DNA of 51,617 nucleotides from JBMYZL01 sp965661765 (GTDB taxonomy: Bacteria > Bacteroidota > Bacteroidia > Flavobacteriales_D > Sanyastnellaceae): positions 1-51,617 of the forward strand of contig CBFIFE010000014.1 in NCBI GenBank assembly GCA_965661765.1, in the 5' to 3' direction. The translations under genes were made by a program, and so were the position numbers. The notes beneath the pieces are model-generated. The model saw nothing but the letters and a program-made list of their open reading frames with translations, was not told where the DNA came from and did no database searches. Shown in pieces: positions 1 through 8,031 of this stretch (the first letter of the stretch is position 1; every line of letters starts with the position of its first letter).

Positions 1-792
1 ATTGTACAGGCGGCCGTAAGTGGCCAGGTTCGCCACTTCATCTCCACTGCCATCGTAAACCGTGGACGAACCCTCACCATAAACCGTTTGAGCTCCAGAC
101 GACGTCGAAGTCCATTGCGCGTCGCTCAGGTTGCCCGGAATCGCATCCCCGTTCGCGTAGTGTTCTGTTCGCAGGTTTTCCGCGAACCAGCACTGCGAGC
201 CGATGGCCACCAGGTCATACGTGTAGTCGTCGAAGGTCACGGTCGTCGCACCACCACATTCCGCTGGGCCGTAAACGCAGCTGCCGTCCTCCACAACCGC
301 CTCCGGGTTGTAGTTGCCGGCGTCGGGGTCTGTGCAACCCGGCGTCGGACAAACGTAGCTGAACGTCGTGTCGGCGCCGACCTCGTACACGAACCAGAAA
401 TCAATCGCTTCGATGTAGGCCGAGTCGTAGAACACGACAATGTCCTCGATCACCGGAACGTCAGGACCAGGACCATTGCAGACGCCGCACTCGTCGTATT
501 CGCCCACGCAATCGTCCACGTCGTCGCAGAGGCCGTCGAGGTCATCGTCTGTGCCCGAACCGTTGCAAACCCCACATGGGTCCTCGACCCCGACGCAGTC
601 GTCTTGGCTGTCCCAAATGCCGTCATCGTCCGAGTCCTGTTCCTCGAATACGCCGAGGAGGGCAAGGAGGTCGGAAACGCCCACTTGGTTGTCGCCATCG
701 TAATCGGGGTCCCAGTTCGGGTTCGTTTGGCCGAAGGCCGGTGCGGCAAACAGGATTGCAGCCAGAATCAGAAAAGAAAAGCGAGGGCGCAT
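1..792 (-). CDS. Secreted FISUMP-domain protein, 3' end cut by the window edge
   Basis: The frame is open from an ATG at 792 to base 1, giving 264 residues without a stop; the C-terminus lies outside the window. Residues 1-21 are a signal peptide. Residues about 29-50 hold an EF-hand/dockerin-like half (DYDGDNQVGVSDLLALLGVF). Asp-rich thrombospondin-3-like stretches (DSDDDGIWD), two CGVCNG motifs and a GCTDPDAGNYNPEA motif follow. From about residue 183 the sequence is a Fibrobacter succinogenes major paralogous (FISUMP) domain, recognised by YDLVAIGSQCWFAENLRTE and the later YGRLYN. FISUMP proteins are secreted or surface proteins of unknown biochemical role. A T9SS C-terminal domain is expected beyond the edge but cannot be seen. 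Confidence in the gene is high; the function is unknown. Confidence 0.85.
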   Translation of the reverse strand, partial: MRPRFSFLILAAILFAAPAFGQTNPNWDPDYDGDNQVGVSDLLALLGVFEEQDSDDDGIWDSQDDCVGVEDPCGVCNGSGTDDDLDGLCDDVDDCVGEYDECGVCNGPGPDVPVIEDIVVFYDSAYIEAIDFWFVYEVGADTTFSYVCPTPGCTDPDAGNYNPEAVVEDGSCVYGPAECGGATTVTFDDYTYDLVAIGSQCWFAENLRTEHYANGDAIPGNLSDAQWTSTSSGAQTVYGEGSSTVYDGSGDEVANLATYGRLYN

Positions 793-863
793 GCTCAAGT
801 CAATTTGGAATTGCAATGCAATATAACCCCAAACAAACGGTTCCCAACCGCCCCTCGTTGCAG

Positions 864-2549
864 TTATCGCACGAGCAACTTGCGGGTGGCCGTGACGCCC
901 GCCTGGGTTTCGATCGTCACAAAGTGGACGCCGGGCATCCAGGTGCGGACCAGAGATCCCGAGGCGTTCGGCAACAACGCGTCGACGAGGCGGCCCTGGG
1001 CGTCGTAGATGCGGACTTCCTTCAGCGTCATGTCGCCGGGCAGCGCAATGCGCACAGATGCGAGGCCGCCCGCAGCGACAGGGTTCGGGAACAGTTGAAA
1101 ACCGGCAGTGGCCAAAATCTCCTCCTCCACCTCCACGATGCCGCACACCGTCGTGCCGTCGCACGGGAGATCGCCATCGCCCACGAGACTCCCATCCAGG
1201 ATTTCCTCCCCCGTGTTCGCCGGGTCCAGGAAGTACTTGAGTTTTTCGTCTTCTGAAATCGGGTTGTTGCCGTCCCAGTGGTAACTGAGTTTGCCGTAAT
1301 AATCGGGAGAGTTCAGGGCTGTGCAAAAGGAGCTCCCCCCTGTGAGCGTGCCCACGATGCGCTTGTCCTGGTTGAAGAGGGCGGAGCCTGAAGACCCGCC
1401 CTCGGTCACGCCATGATTCGTCTCGGTGGCAACCCAAGTCACGCGCCAGTGCGCCCCCGGGTGGTACACCGAGCTGTTCGACAAATTGTTCGTGTAGGTG
1501 CTGATTTTCTTTCGGTCGCCGCTTGGGTGGTGAATGCCCACACCCGAAGTGGCCGGAATCCCTGTTGCATCCCAGCCCGCGTAGTACACATCCCAACTCG
1601 ACGGAATGGGGTCCTCCACCTCGACAAACAAAAAGTCGCTGCCATTGATGCTGTTGGCCGTCACGTCCTGAGAACCGGTTAGGTAAATCACACCCGTCCT
1701 GTCGTGGGAATTGATGGAAGCGGTGCCACCACATTCCAAGTACTCATAATTGTACCGCACCTTCAGCAGCGACCATTCGTCTTCTTCGACGTCATCCACG
1801 CAGTGAAACGAGCTCAGCATCAATTGGCGGCAATCTCGGGCCGTGTTGTTCACCATGGACCCAGAGCACAAGAAGATGCCGCCGTTTTGCGTCACGCGCA
1901 GCCGGACTGCAGCGTTGCGTTGGCACAGCCAATCCGCCCCCTCGGGGCAATTCACGTCGACCTGGCACGGGTCGGACCCGCGTCCCCCCGACTCCCCCAA
2001 AACATCGTAGTCCCCATCGAGCCACAAGTAGCGGAAAAAGCATCCGACCCCGAAAATCTGCATCGAAGGCTGCCCCACGACACCCGCCGGCTGACGATAC
2101 ACCAATTCCACAACCTCCCCCGGAATCTCGCCACTGACCCAGCGCCCGTGCGCGTTGTTTTCGGTGTGGTCAATGGGGCCTTCCATGAAGGGTTGATCAA
2201 AGACCCCCTCCGGCGTCCGCAAAGACAAAGACGCGCCGACGGGCAGGTGAAACGTTTCGAAATACACGCACAGCGCTGGCGCGCCGGGGACGGCAACCGC
2301 CATGCGCCATTCTGTTCCTCCGTTGGGCAAGTCCGAGGGAGATGCGAACTCGAAAAAGTCCACATCCGCATCGATGACCGTGCCTTGCATGGTCTTGCCC
2401 GTGTGTTGCTCGTGCCAGTCCGCTCGCGCCACCAAATCAGCGAAGTCCGGACTCGGCAAGGTGTGAACTGGGGTTTGGCCAGAAAGCGAGAGCACCAAAA
2501 AAGAAAATGCGCCAGCCCACATTGCTGGCATCCAAGATGTTGTTGACAT
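864..2549 (-). CDS. Secreted trypsin-like serine protease (lysyl endopeptidase-like) with T9SS type A sorting domain
   Basis: The product is 561 residues. A signal peptide (about 1-25) is followed by a pro-region and an S1-type protease domain. A catalytic triad can be proposed: His249 in SSFHC, Asp305 in NGSDFLFVEVED and Ser387 in GGSSGSALF. Cysteines near 195, 201, 209, 228, 240 and 250 suggest disulfides, as in Achromobacter-type lysyl endopeptidases. Residues about 485-561 form a T9SS type A sorting domain (FPNP start, IYDAQGRLV, closing RKLLVR), so the protein should cross the outer membrane by T9SS and be cleaved or anchored at the surface. It is transcribed towards the FISUMP gene, 71 bp away. 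Specificity for lysine is not shown by the sequence. Confidence 0.88.
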   Translation of the reverse strand: MSTTSWMPAMWAGAFSFLVLSLSGQTPVHTLPSPDFADLVARADWHEQHTGKTMQGTVIDADVDFFEFASPSDLPNGGTEWRMAVAVPGAPALCVYFETFHLPVGASLSLRTPEGVFDQPFMEGPIDHTENNAHGRWVSGEIPGEVVELVYRQPAGVVGQPSMQIFGVGCFFRYLWLDGDYDVLGESGGRGSDPCQVDVNCPEGADWLCQRNAAVRLRVTQNGGIFLCSGSMVNNTARDCRQLMLSSFHCVDDVEEDEWSLLKVRYNYEYLECGGTASINSHDRTGVIYLTGSQDVTANSINGSDFLFVEVEDPIPSSWDVYYAGWDATGIPATSGVGIHHPSGDRKKISTYTNNLSNSSVYHPGAHWRVTWVATETNHGVTEGGSSGSALFNQDKRIVGTLTGGSSFCTALNSPDYYGKLSYHWDGNNPISEDEKLKYFLDPANTGEEILDGSLVGDGDLPCDGTTVCGIVEVEEEILATAGFQLFPNPVAAGGLASVRIALPGDMTLKEVRIYDAQGRLVDALLPNASGSLVRTWMPGVHFVTIETQAGVTATRKLLVR

Positions 2550-2580
2550 TCGATAAAACTTGCAGGTGTGCAGAGGATTG

Positions 2581-2588
2581 GCAAGTTA
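2581..2588 (-). promoter_or_regulatory. Candidate -7 element TAACTTGC for the secreted protease
   Basis: On the minus strand TAACTTGC ends 31 nt before the ATG at 2549. It resembles the Bacteroidota -7 consensus TAnnTTTG. I see no convincing -33 TTG at the usual spacing. Confidence 0.3.
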
Positions 2589-2691
2589 AGACGGAATTGG
2601 CCCCAAGGTTGGGGATTTTTTGCACAACGCGCCCTTTCAGACCCGTCAGGATTCGATAACTTCGGCGGTCATTCGTGCGTAAAGGAAGAAG

Positions 2692-4305
2692 ATGAACCGA
2701 TTCAAAATGACTGCACTGCTGAGCTTTTCAGCAGTGACTTTGCTGACTGCGTCCGTCCACGGGCAGCAAATGGACCCCGAAACGACGACGCAAAAGTTTG
2801 GCACCCTTCTGCACTACATCAACCAAATCTATGTCGACACCGTCGATCTCGAGTCGCTTGTGGAGGTGGCTGTGATCAACATGCTCGAAGAGATGGATCC
2901 GCATTCGATGTACATCGCGGCGGAGGATTTGAAGGCGGCCGATGAGCCACTCAATGGCAACTTCGAAGGTGTGGGCATCCAATTCAACATTTTCAAAGAC
3001 ACCATCATGGTGGTGAGCCCGATTTCTGGTGGGCCTTCGGAGAAGCTTGGGATTTTGGCGGGCGACCGGATCGTCACTGTCGATGGGGAGGTTGTGGCCG
3101 GCAATGGGGTCACAAACAAAGACGTGCAGCGGCTGCTCAAGGGGCCGAAGGGCACCAAGGTGACGGTGGGCATCAAACGCAGCGGCGTCAACGAACTGCT
3201 GGAGTTTGAGATCATCCGAGACAAAATCCCCATTTTCTCCGTGGATGCGGCCTTCATGGTGACGGAGTCCATTGGGTACATCAAGGTCAACCGCTTTGCG
3301 AAGACCACCATGAGCGAGATGTACGAGGCGTTCGAAGCGTTGAAAAGGCAAGGCATGGAGGACTTGGTCCTCGATTTGCAGGGCAATGGCGGCGGCATGC
3401 TGCGCACGGCCACGGAAATGGCGGACACTTTCCTGAGCGACGACAAACTCATTGTCTACACCGAGGGTCGTGCCTTCCCGAAAGAAGAAACCTTCTCGCA
3501 CCGCATTGGCGCCTTTGAAAAGGGACGCCTGGTGGTGTTGATTGATCAGGGCTCTGCAAGTGCCTCGGAAATCGTTTCCGGCGCCATTCAAGATTGGGAT
3601 CGTGGGTTGATTGTGGGGCGGCGGAGTTTTGGCAAAGGCCTGGTGCAACGCCCCGTCAGCCTGCCCGATGGTTCGGCTGTGCGGTTGACCGTTCAGAAAT
3701 ACTACACCCCGGCCGGGCGATGCATCCAAAAGCCTTACGAAGACGGTGTGGATGCCTACCGCCAAGAAAAATACAACCGGTATGAATCCGGGGAATTGCT
3801 CACGCTCGACAGCCTGGAGCTGCCCGATTCCCTCAAGTACAAAACCCGCATGCAGGGCCGGACGGTGTACGGCGGTGGCGGCATTTTGCCAGACATCTTC
3901 GTGCCCTTGGACACCACGGAGAATTCGGAGTACTTCTCCAGGATTTTGCGCAAAGGCCTCGACAGCCGGTTCGCCTTGCGCTACGTGGACAGCCTGCGCG
4001 CGGAACTCGAGGTGATGTACCCGACAGAAGACGCGTTCGTCGAGCGGTTCCGCTTGTCGGAAAATGAAGTCGAGGACTTTCAAGCGTACGCTGCGGAAGA
4101 TGGGGTCGAGTTTTCAGCAGAGGATTGGGCCAAATCCGGCGACGCCATCCGCCTCCGCCTCCACGCCATGATCGGCCGGAACCTCTACGAAAGTTCTACG
4201 TTCTACCGCGTCATCAGTGGGCTGAACGAGTCCTTGCAGCGCGCCATTGAAGTGTTGGAAGATGGAACGTTCGATGCGTCCAATTTGGCCCACAAGACCT
4301 TTTAA
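2692..4305 (+). CDS. S41 family C-terminal processing protease (CtpA/Prc type) with PDZ domain
   Basis: The product is 537 residues. A signal peptide spans about 1-24, a PDZ domain about 85-175 (GVGIQFNIFKD, GDRIVTVDGE) and the S41 core about 190-345. The Ser/Lys dyad is visible as Ser290 in GSASASEI and Lys315 in SFGKGLVQ, with the usual DLQGNGGG segment upstream. The C-terminal region (about 400-537) is helical and charged, as in Bacteroidota CtpA proteins. The family is periplasmic and trims or degrades envelope proteins. The ATG at 2692 is preceded by AAAGGAAGAAG, one of the few purine-rich, SD-like leaders in the window. The next gene on the same strand, a DUF1573 lipoprotein, starts 79 bp after the stop but has its own -7-like motif. 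Confidence 0.93.
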   Translation: MNRFKMTALLSFSAVTLLTASVHGQQMDPETTTQKFGTLLHYINQIYVDTVDLESLVEVAVINMLEEMDPHSMYIAAEDLKAADEPLNGNFEGVGIQFNIFKDTIMVVSPISGGPSEKLGILAGDRIVTVDGEVVAGNGVTNKDVQRLLKGPKGTKVTVGIKRSGVNELLEFEIIRDKIPIFSVDAAFMVTESIGYIKVNRFAKTTMSEMYEAFEALKRQGMEDLVLDLQGNGGGMLRTATEMADTFLSDDKLIVYTEGRAFPKEETFSHRIGAFEKGRLVVLIDQGSASASEIVSGAIQDWDRGLIVGRRSFGKGLVQRPVSLPDGSAVRLTVQKYYTPAGRCIQKPYEDGVDAYRQEKYNRYESGELLTLDSLELPDSLKYKTRMQGRTVYGGGGILPDIFVPLDTTENSEYFSRILRKGLDSRFALRYVDSLRAELEVMYPTEDAFVERFRLSENEVEDFQAYAAEDGVEFSAEDWAKSGDAIRLRLHAMIGRNLYESSTFYRVISGLNESLQRAIEVLEDGTFDASNLAHKTF

Positions 4306-4324
4306 CAAATCGCGCGAACATCCA

Positions 4325-4332
4325 TAACTTTG
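4325..4332 (+). promoter_or_regulatory. Candidate -7 element TAACTTTG for the DUF1573 gene
   Basis: TAACTTTG is a perfect match to TAnnTTTG. It leaves a leader of about 50 nt before the ATG at 4385. No -33 TTG is seen at about 20 bp spacing, so the call rests on the -7 match alone. Confidence 0.4.
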
Positions 4333-4384
4333 CAGCGAATTCAATTGTCTTTCAAGCAAACATTCTAAGGAAAACTCAACCCAC

Positions 4385-4897
4385 ATGGAATTCAAAGCCC
4401 TCTTTTCCACAGCCCTGGTTGCTGCCATCGTGCTCACAAGCTGCAGCGAAACTGAAAAGCAAAAGGAAGTCACAGCCCGTCCAGCGGGAAAGACCGAAAA
4501 AGCGGTCAACGCAGAGGTCGGTCAGCAAAAGCAGTTGGATCCAGCGCGCGATCAGGCCGCAGCGCCAGCAGGGCCCACGACCACGATGGAGTTTGTGGAG
4601 TACGATCACGATTTCGGCACGCTGGATGAGGGCGACGTGGTGATGCACACTTTCACCTTCACCAACACCGGCGATGAGCCCTTGATCCTCGACAAGTGCA
4701 AGGGGTCTTGCGGTTGCACGGTGCCCGAATGCCCGAAGGAGCCCATTGCACCGGGCGAGCAAGGCACGATCGAGGTCAAGTTCAACTCGAAGGGGAAAAA
4801 GAACAACCAGACCAAGCGCGTGACCATCGATGCGAACACCGACCCTGCGCAAACCATTTTGACGATTCGTGCCTTTGTGAATCCGGCGAACACGTGA
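4385..4897 (+). CDS. DUF1573 lipoprotein
   Basis: The product is 170 residues. The signal peptide ends in a lipobox (LTSC, Cys20), so the protein is probably lipidated. A charged linker (about 21-65) leads to an Ig-like DUF1573 domain (about 70-168), recognised by YDHDFGTLDEGD, FTFTNTGDEPL, the CKGSCGCTVPE cysteine cluster and the PGEQGTIEVKFNSKGK segment. DUF1573 proteins are abundant in the Bacteroidota envelope and their role is not established. A strong hairpin terminator follows 52 bp after the stop, so this is probably a single-gene transcript. Confidence 0.9.
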   Translation: MEFKALFSTALVAAIVLTSCSETEKQKEVTARPAGKTEKAVNAEVGQQKQLDPARDQAAAPAGPTTTMEFVEYDHDFGTLDEGDVVMHTFTFTNTGDEPLILDKCKGSCGCTVPECPKEPIAPGEQGTIEVKFNSKGKKNNQTKRVTIDANTDPAQTILTIRAFVNPANT

Positions 4898-4949
4898 TGC
4901 GCATTCGTTGAGCGCCTTCGCTGTTGTCCTGGACACGGGACGAGGCGAC

Positions 4950-4990
4950 AAAAAATCCCAGTTGGGCAGTACGCCGGGCTGGGATTTTTT
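4950..4990 (+). terminator. Intrinsic terminator after the DUF1573 gene
   Basis: The arms AAAAAATCCCAG (4950-4961) and CTGGGATTTTTT (4979-4990) are perfectly complementary. They enclose a 17-nt loop and end in a T run, so the site can also terminate on the minus strand. Confidence 0.85.
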
Positions 4991-5033
4991 CGTTGAACAG
5001 CCGTCGCATTTCTCGCTTCCTTCCTTGTACCGC

Positions 5034-5061
5034 AACTCCTGATCTCCAACTCCTGATTTCC
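5034..5061. repeat. 14-bp tandem duplication
   Basis: AACTCCTGATCTCC (5034-5047) is followed directly by AACTCCTGATTTCC (5048-5061), differing at one base. It lies immediately upstream of the ATG at 5067. Its role is unknown. Confidence 0.7.
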
Positions 5062-5066
5062 AATTG

Positions 5067-5531
5067 ATGAATCTTCACGTCTCCACTTTCATTGCCGGCC
5101 TGCTCAGCCTTCTGCTCACCCACACAACGTTCGGACAGGACGTCCCCGAAGGCCTGACCGCTGGCGGGCGCATCGGCCTGACAACGGGGCTTTCGGTCAA
5201 ACTGTACAGCGAACAGAACACCGATGCCTTGGAGGCCATTGTGGGGGTGCGCGATGAGGCGTTGGTGGTCAACCTGCTCTACGAATTCCACCGCGCGGAC
5301 TTCAATGTGGAAGGGCTGCGCTGGTACTATGGGTTTGGCGCGGGCCTCAGCTTGTTTCCACAGACCGCAGAATTCCCGCTGGGCTTGAGTGCCGAGGGGA
5401 TCGTGGGCCTGGAGTACGCACTTCCCGATGCCCCGCTGGTGTTTTCCCTGGATTACAAACCCGCTTTCTTCTTGATCGGGGACCCGGGACTCCAAGCCGG
5501 AGGCGGGCTGTCGTGCCGCTACGTGTTTTGA
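5067..5531 (+). CDS. Small predicted outer-membrane protein
   Basis: The product is 154 residues with an N-terminal signal peptide (about 1-24, ending TTFGQ). The rest has an alternating, glycine- and aromatic-rich pattern (WYYGFGAGLSLF, GLEYALPDAPLVFSLDYKP) and ends in a phenylalanine (CRYVF*), as many outer-membrane beta-barrels do. I do not recognise a specific family. The ATG at 5067 is preferred over the in-frame TTG at 5064. The gene converges with cydB, 18 bp away. The role is unknown. Confidence 0.75.
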   Translation: MNLHVSTFIAGLLSLLLTHTTFGQDVPEGLTAGGRIGLTTGLSVKLYSEQNTDALEAIVGVRDEALVVNLLYEFHRADFNVEGLRWYYGFGAGLSLFPQTAEFPLGLSAEGIVGLEYALPDAPLVFSLDYKPAFFLIGDPGLQAGGGLSCRYVF

Positions 5532-5549
5532 GCACTTCCTGGGCGCAGC

Positions 5550-6584
5550 TCAGTAGCTCATGTCGTCCAAGCGGACCTTGCCGCGGAAGGCGCGGTACAC
5601 AAAAATGAAGTAACCGACAACCAGTGGCCCTCCGATGGCCGTGATGATGAGCAACAGACGCAAGGTTTGGTCACTCGATGCAGCCTCCCACAAGGACATG
5701 CCCCCATCTGGGTCCAACGCACTTGGAATCAACAATGGGAACTGCTGGGCGAAAACCAATCCCAACAAGGAAGCAATCATCAACGCAGAAGCGGCAAATG
5801 CCGTCGTGTATCGGTGGCGGGCAACCCAACGCGGAATCAAAACAGATGCTGAAAATGCCAGGAGCGCCAGCACCAGAAACCCTGGCCGACCCCATATCCG
5901 ATCGAGCACTTCCGGGTTGCGCAGAAAAACAATTGCCGTGGCCAAGGCCATCGCCGCGTAGAAAAAAAACAAGGCAACCCGGTTGAGCGAGCGCACGCGG
6001 TGGAACAATTTGTCCTCCGTTTTCAGCAACAAATACAGGCTGCCGTGAACGGCGTACAGCGCGGCCACCGCAAGCCCCGTGGCCAACGGAAGCGGCGTCA
6101 ACATGTCCACGAGTCCCCTGCCCTGATAAATCCCGTCGGCGTCGATGGGAATGCCCACCATCAGATTGCCCAACGCCACACCGAGCAACACGCTGATGGT
6201 CAAAGACGACAGAAAGTAGCTCCAGTCCCAAAACCCACGCCACCAGACCATGGGCTCCTTCGAGCGAAACTCAATGGAAATCGCCCGACCGATCAATGCC
6301 GCCAACAGCAACATGAATGGCGTGTAAAAGGCTGAGAAGGCCGTGGCATAAGCTTCCGGAAATCCAGCAAACAAGGCCCCGCCCGTGATGACCAGCCACA
6401 CCTCGTTGCCATCCCATACCGGCCCCACAGCATTCAAGGCAATGCGCCGGCTTTCTTCTTTCCGAAGGAAGACATGCAACAAACCGGCCCCGAGGTCAAA
6501 ACCATCCAAGACGGCATACAAACTCACAGTGGCGCCGATCACAAGGAACCAAACAGTCGGGAGGTCAAGGCCGAGGAATGTCAT
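5550..6584 (-). CDS. cydB: Cytochrome bd ubiquinol oxidase subunit II
   Basis: The product is 344 residues with about eight or nine membrane helices. Typical CydB features are the start FLGLDLPTVWF, the motif YAVLDGFDLGAG near residue 24, and DGNEVWLVITGGALFAGFPEAYA near 55-75. CydB is the partner subunit of CydA in the inner-membrane quinol oxidase that reduces oxygen to water with very high affinity. Its ATG overlaps the cydA stop by 4 nt (ATGA), so the two are translationally coupled. bd oxidases are known to resist sulfide, which fits the nearby SQR gene. Confidence 0.95.
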   Translation of the reverse strand: MTFLGLDLPTVWFLVIGATVSLYAVLDGFDLGAGLLHVFLRKEESRRIALNAVGPVWDGNEVWLVITGGALFAGFPEAYATAFSAFYTPFMLLLAALIGRAISIEFRSKEPMVWWRGFWDWSYFLSSLTISVLLGVALGNLMVGIPIDADGIYQGRGLVDMLTPLPLATGLAVAALYAVHGSLYLLLKTEDKLFHRVRSLNRVALFFFYAAMALATAIVFLRNPEVLDRIWGRPGFLVLALLAFSASVLIPRWVARHRYTTAFAASALMIASLLGLVFAQQFPLLIPSALDPDGGMSLWEAASSDQTLRLLLIITAIGGPLVVGYFIFVYRAFRGKVRLDDMSY

Positions 6585-7954
6585 GAGAAAGCGGTGTCGC
6601 GGTGATGAGAAATTGGGCCTGCTGCCACATCCTCTTCTGGCCCATGCAAAATCTTCTTGCGCAACAGGTAAATGAAGAGGCCAAAAAGAACGGCATAAAT
6701 CAGAAAGAACAACACAAGGCTGAAGAGCACCTGTTCTGCGCGGACCGCCTCACTGAGCGCATCACTCGTGCGCAAGAGCCCATACACCACCCAAGGTTGG
6801 CGGCCCATTTCTGCCGCAAACCAACCGGCTTGGTTCGCCAATTGCGGCAAGACAACGGCAAAGGTGAGGACTCGGAGAAGTCGGGTTTGGTTTTCCAACT
6901 TGCCCTTCCACCAGAACCAAAAGGAGTACAAACTCAATGCAATCAGCGCCATGCCGATGGCCACCATCAGGTGGTAGAATTGAAAGACGGCATTGACTTG
7001 GCCCGGCCGGTCCTCCGGTGGAAACGCGCGAAGCCCGGTCACGGGGGCCAGTGGGTCGAAGTGCAGGAGCATGCTCAAACCACCGGGCATGCCCAACCCC
7101 GTGACCGTGCCCGAGGCGTCGTCCACCCAGCCGAAGAGGTACATGTCGGCGGGGCCTTCGGCCGCGTAGTGACCTTCAAGGGCGGCGAGTTTGGCCGGTT
7201 GATTCACCGCAACCCCCTCTGCGGAGCGGTGGCCTGTGAACAGCTGCGCCAGACTGGCCAACACCGCCACGGGAAGTGCAATCGACATCGCCCGCCTGGC
7301 CTCTTCAAGGTGACGGCCCTTGCGCATGTACCAAGCCGCGATGCTGATGACCAGAAAACTTCCGGCGAGGAACGCACCGATCCAAACGTGGGTCAACCGA
7401 TCCACACTCGAGGGGTTGAAGACCATGGCCCAGAAGTCCACAATCTCCGCCCGAGCGCGGAGGCCGTCACCGACGATGTGGTAGCCGGCTGGGGTTTGCT
7501 GCCAGGAATTGGCCACAACGATCCAAACCGCCGAAAACATCGAACCGAAAAAGACCCCCAAGGAAGCAATGAAATGAACGACCGGTCGCACCCGCCCCCA
7601 ACCAAACAGCAACACCCCGAGAAAGCCCGACTCCAAGGCAAAAGCAAAGATGCCCTCCGCCGCGAGTGCCGACCCGAACACGTCGCCCACATACCGCGAG
7701 TAGACCGCCCAATTCGTCCCGAACTCAAATTCCATCACGATGCCAGTGGCCACCCCGATCCCGAAGGTCAACGCAAAAATGCGAATCAAAAAGCGGGTCA
7801 GCCGGCGCCAAGCCCCCTCCCCTGTGCGCATCCAAAACCACTCGGACAACACCAACACCAGCCCCAGTCCGATCGAAAGCGGCGGATAGATGTAGTGAAA
7901 AGCCACAGTGAATGCGAACTGAATCCGCGAGAGAATTTCAACGTCCCAATCCAT
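6581..7954 (-). CDS. cydA: Cytochrome bd ubiquinol oxidase subunit I, short Q-loop type
   Basis: The product is 457 residues. The heme b595 ligand His20 is in AFHYIYPP, the GRQPWVVYG motif lies near 400, and the second heme-binding region contains LTHVWIG. The Q-loop carries AVNQPAKLAALEG but is short, as in CIO/short-Q-loop enzymes. The start is taken at ATG 7954 (MDWDVEILSRIQFA); a GTG at 7972 is in frame but adds only six residues. The enzyme takes electrons from quinol in the inner membrane. A terminator hairpin separates it from the upstream SQR gene, so cydAB probably also has its own promoter. Confidence 0.96.
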   Translation of the reverse strand: MDWDVEILSRIQFAFTVAFHYIYPPLSIGLGLVLVLSEWFWMRTGEGAWRRLTRFLIRIFALTFGIGVATGIVMEFEFGTNWAVYSRYVGDVFGSALAAEGIFAFALESGFLGVLLFGWGRVRPVVHFIASLGVFFGSMFSAVWIVVANSWQQTPAGYHIVGDGLRARAEIVDFWAMVFNPSSVDRLTHVWIGAFLAGSFLVISIAAWYMRKGRHLEEARRAMSIALPVAVLASLAQLFTGHRSAEGVAVNQPAKLAALEGHYAAEGPADMYLFGWVDDASGTVTGLGMPGGLSMLLHFDPLAPVTGLRAFPPEDRPGQVNAVFQFYHLMVAIGMALIALSLYSFWFWWKGKLENQTRLLRVLTFAVVLPQLANQAGWFAAEMGRQPWVVYGLLRTSDALSEAVRAEQVLFSLVLFFLIYAVLFGLFIYLLRKKILHGPEEDVAAGPISHHRDTAFS

Positions 7955-7972
7955 GATTTTCGGGTTTGGCAC

Positions 7973-8002
7973 AAAGAAAACGGGGAACCCTTCGATTCCC
8001 CG
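7973..8002 (-). terminator. Intrinsic terminator between the SQR gene and cydA
   Basis: The stem is CGGGGAA (7981-7987) with TTCCCCG (7996-8002), with an 8-nt loop. On the minus strand it is followed by TTTTCTTT. It lies 29 bp after the SQR stop. Confidence 0.7.
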
Positions 8003-8031
8003 TAACCTTTGTCACCACTAGCGCATTCCCC

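Noticed and set aside
6602..8005. A 467-codon open frame antisense to cydA
   Set aside because: It mirrors a solid cydA gene, is rich in His/Gln/Arg as expected for a shadow frame of GC-rich DNA, and has no recognisable domain.
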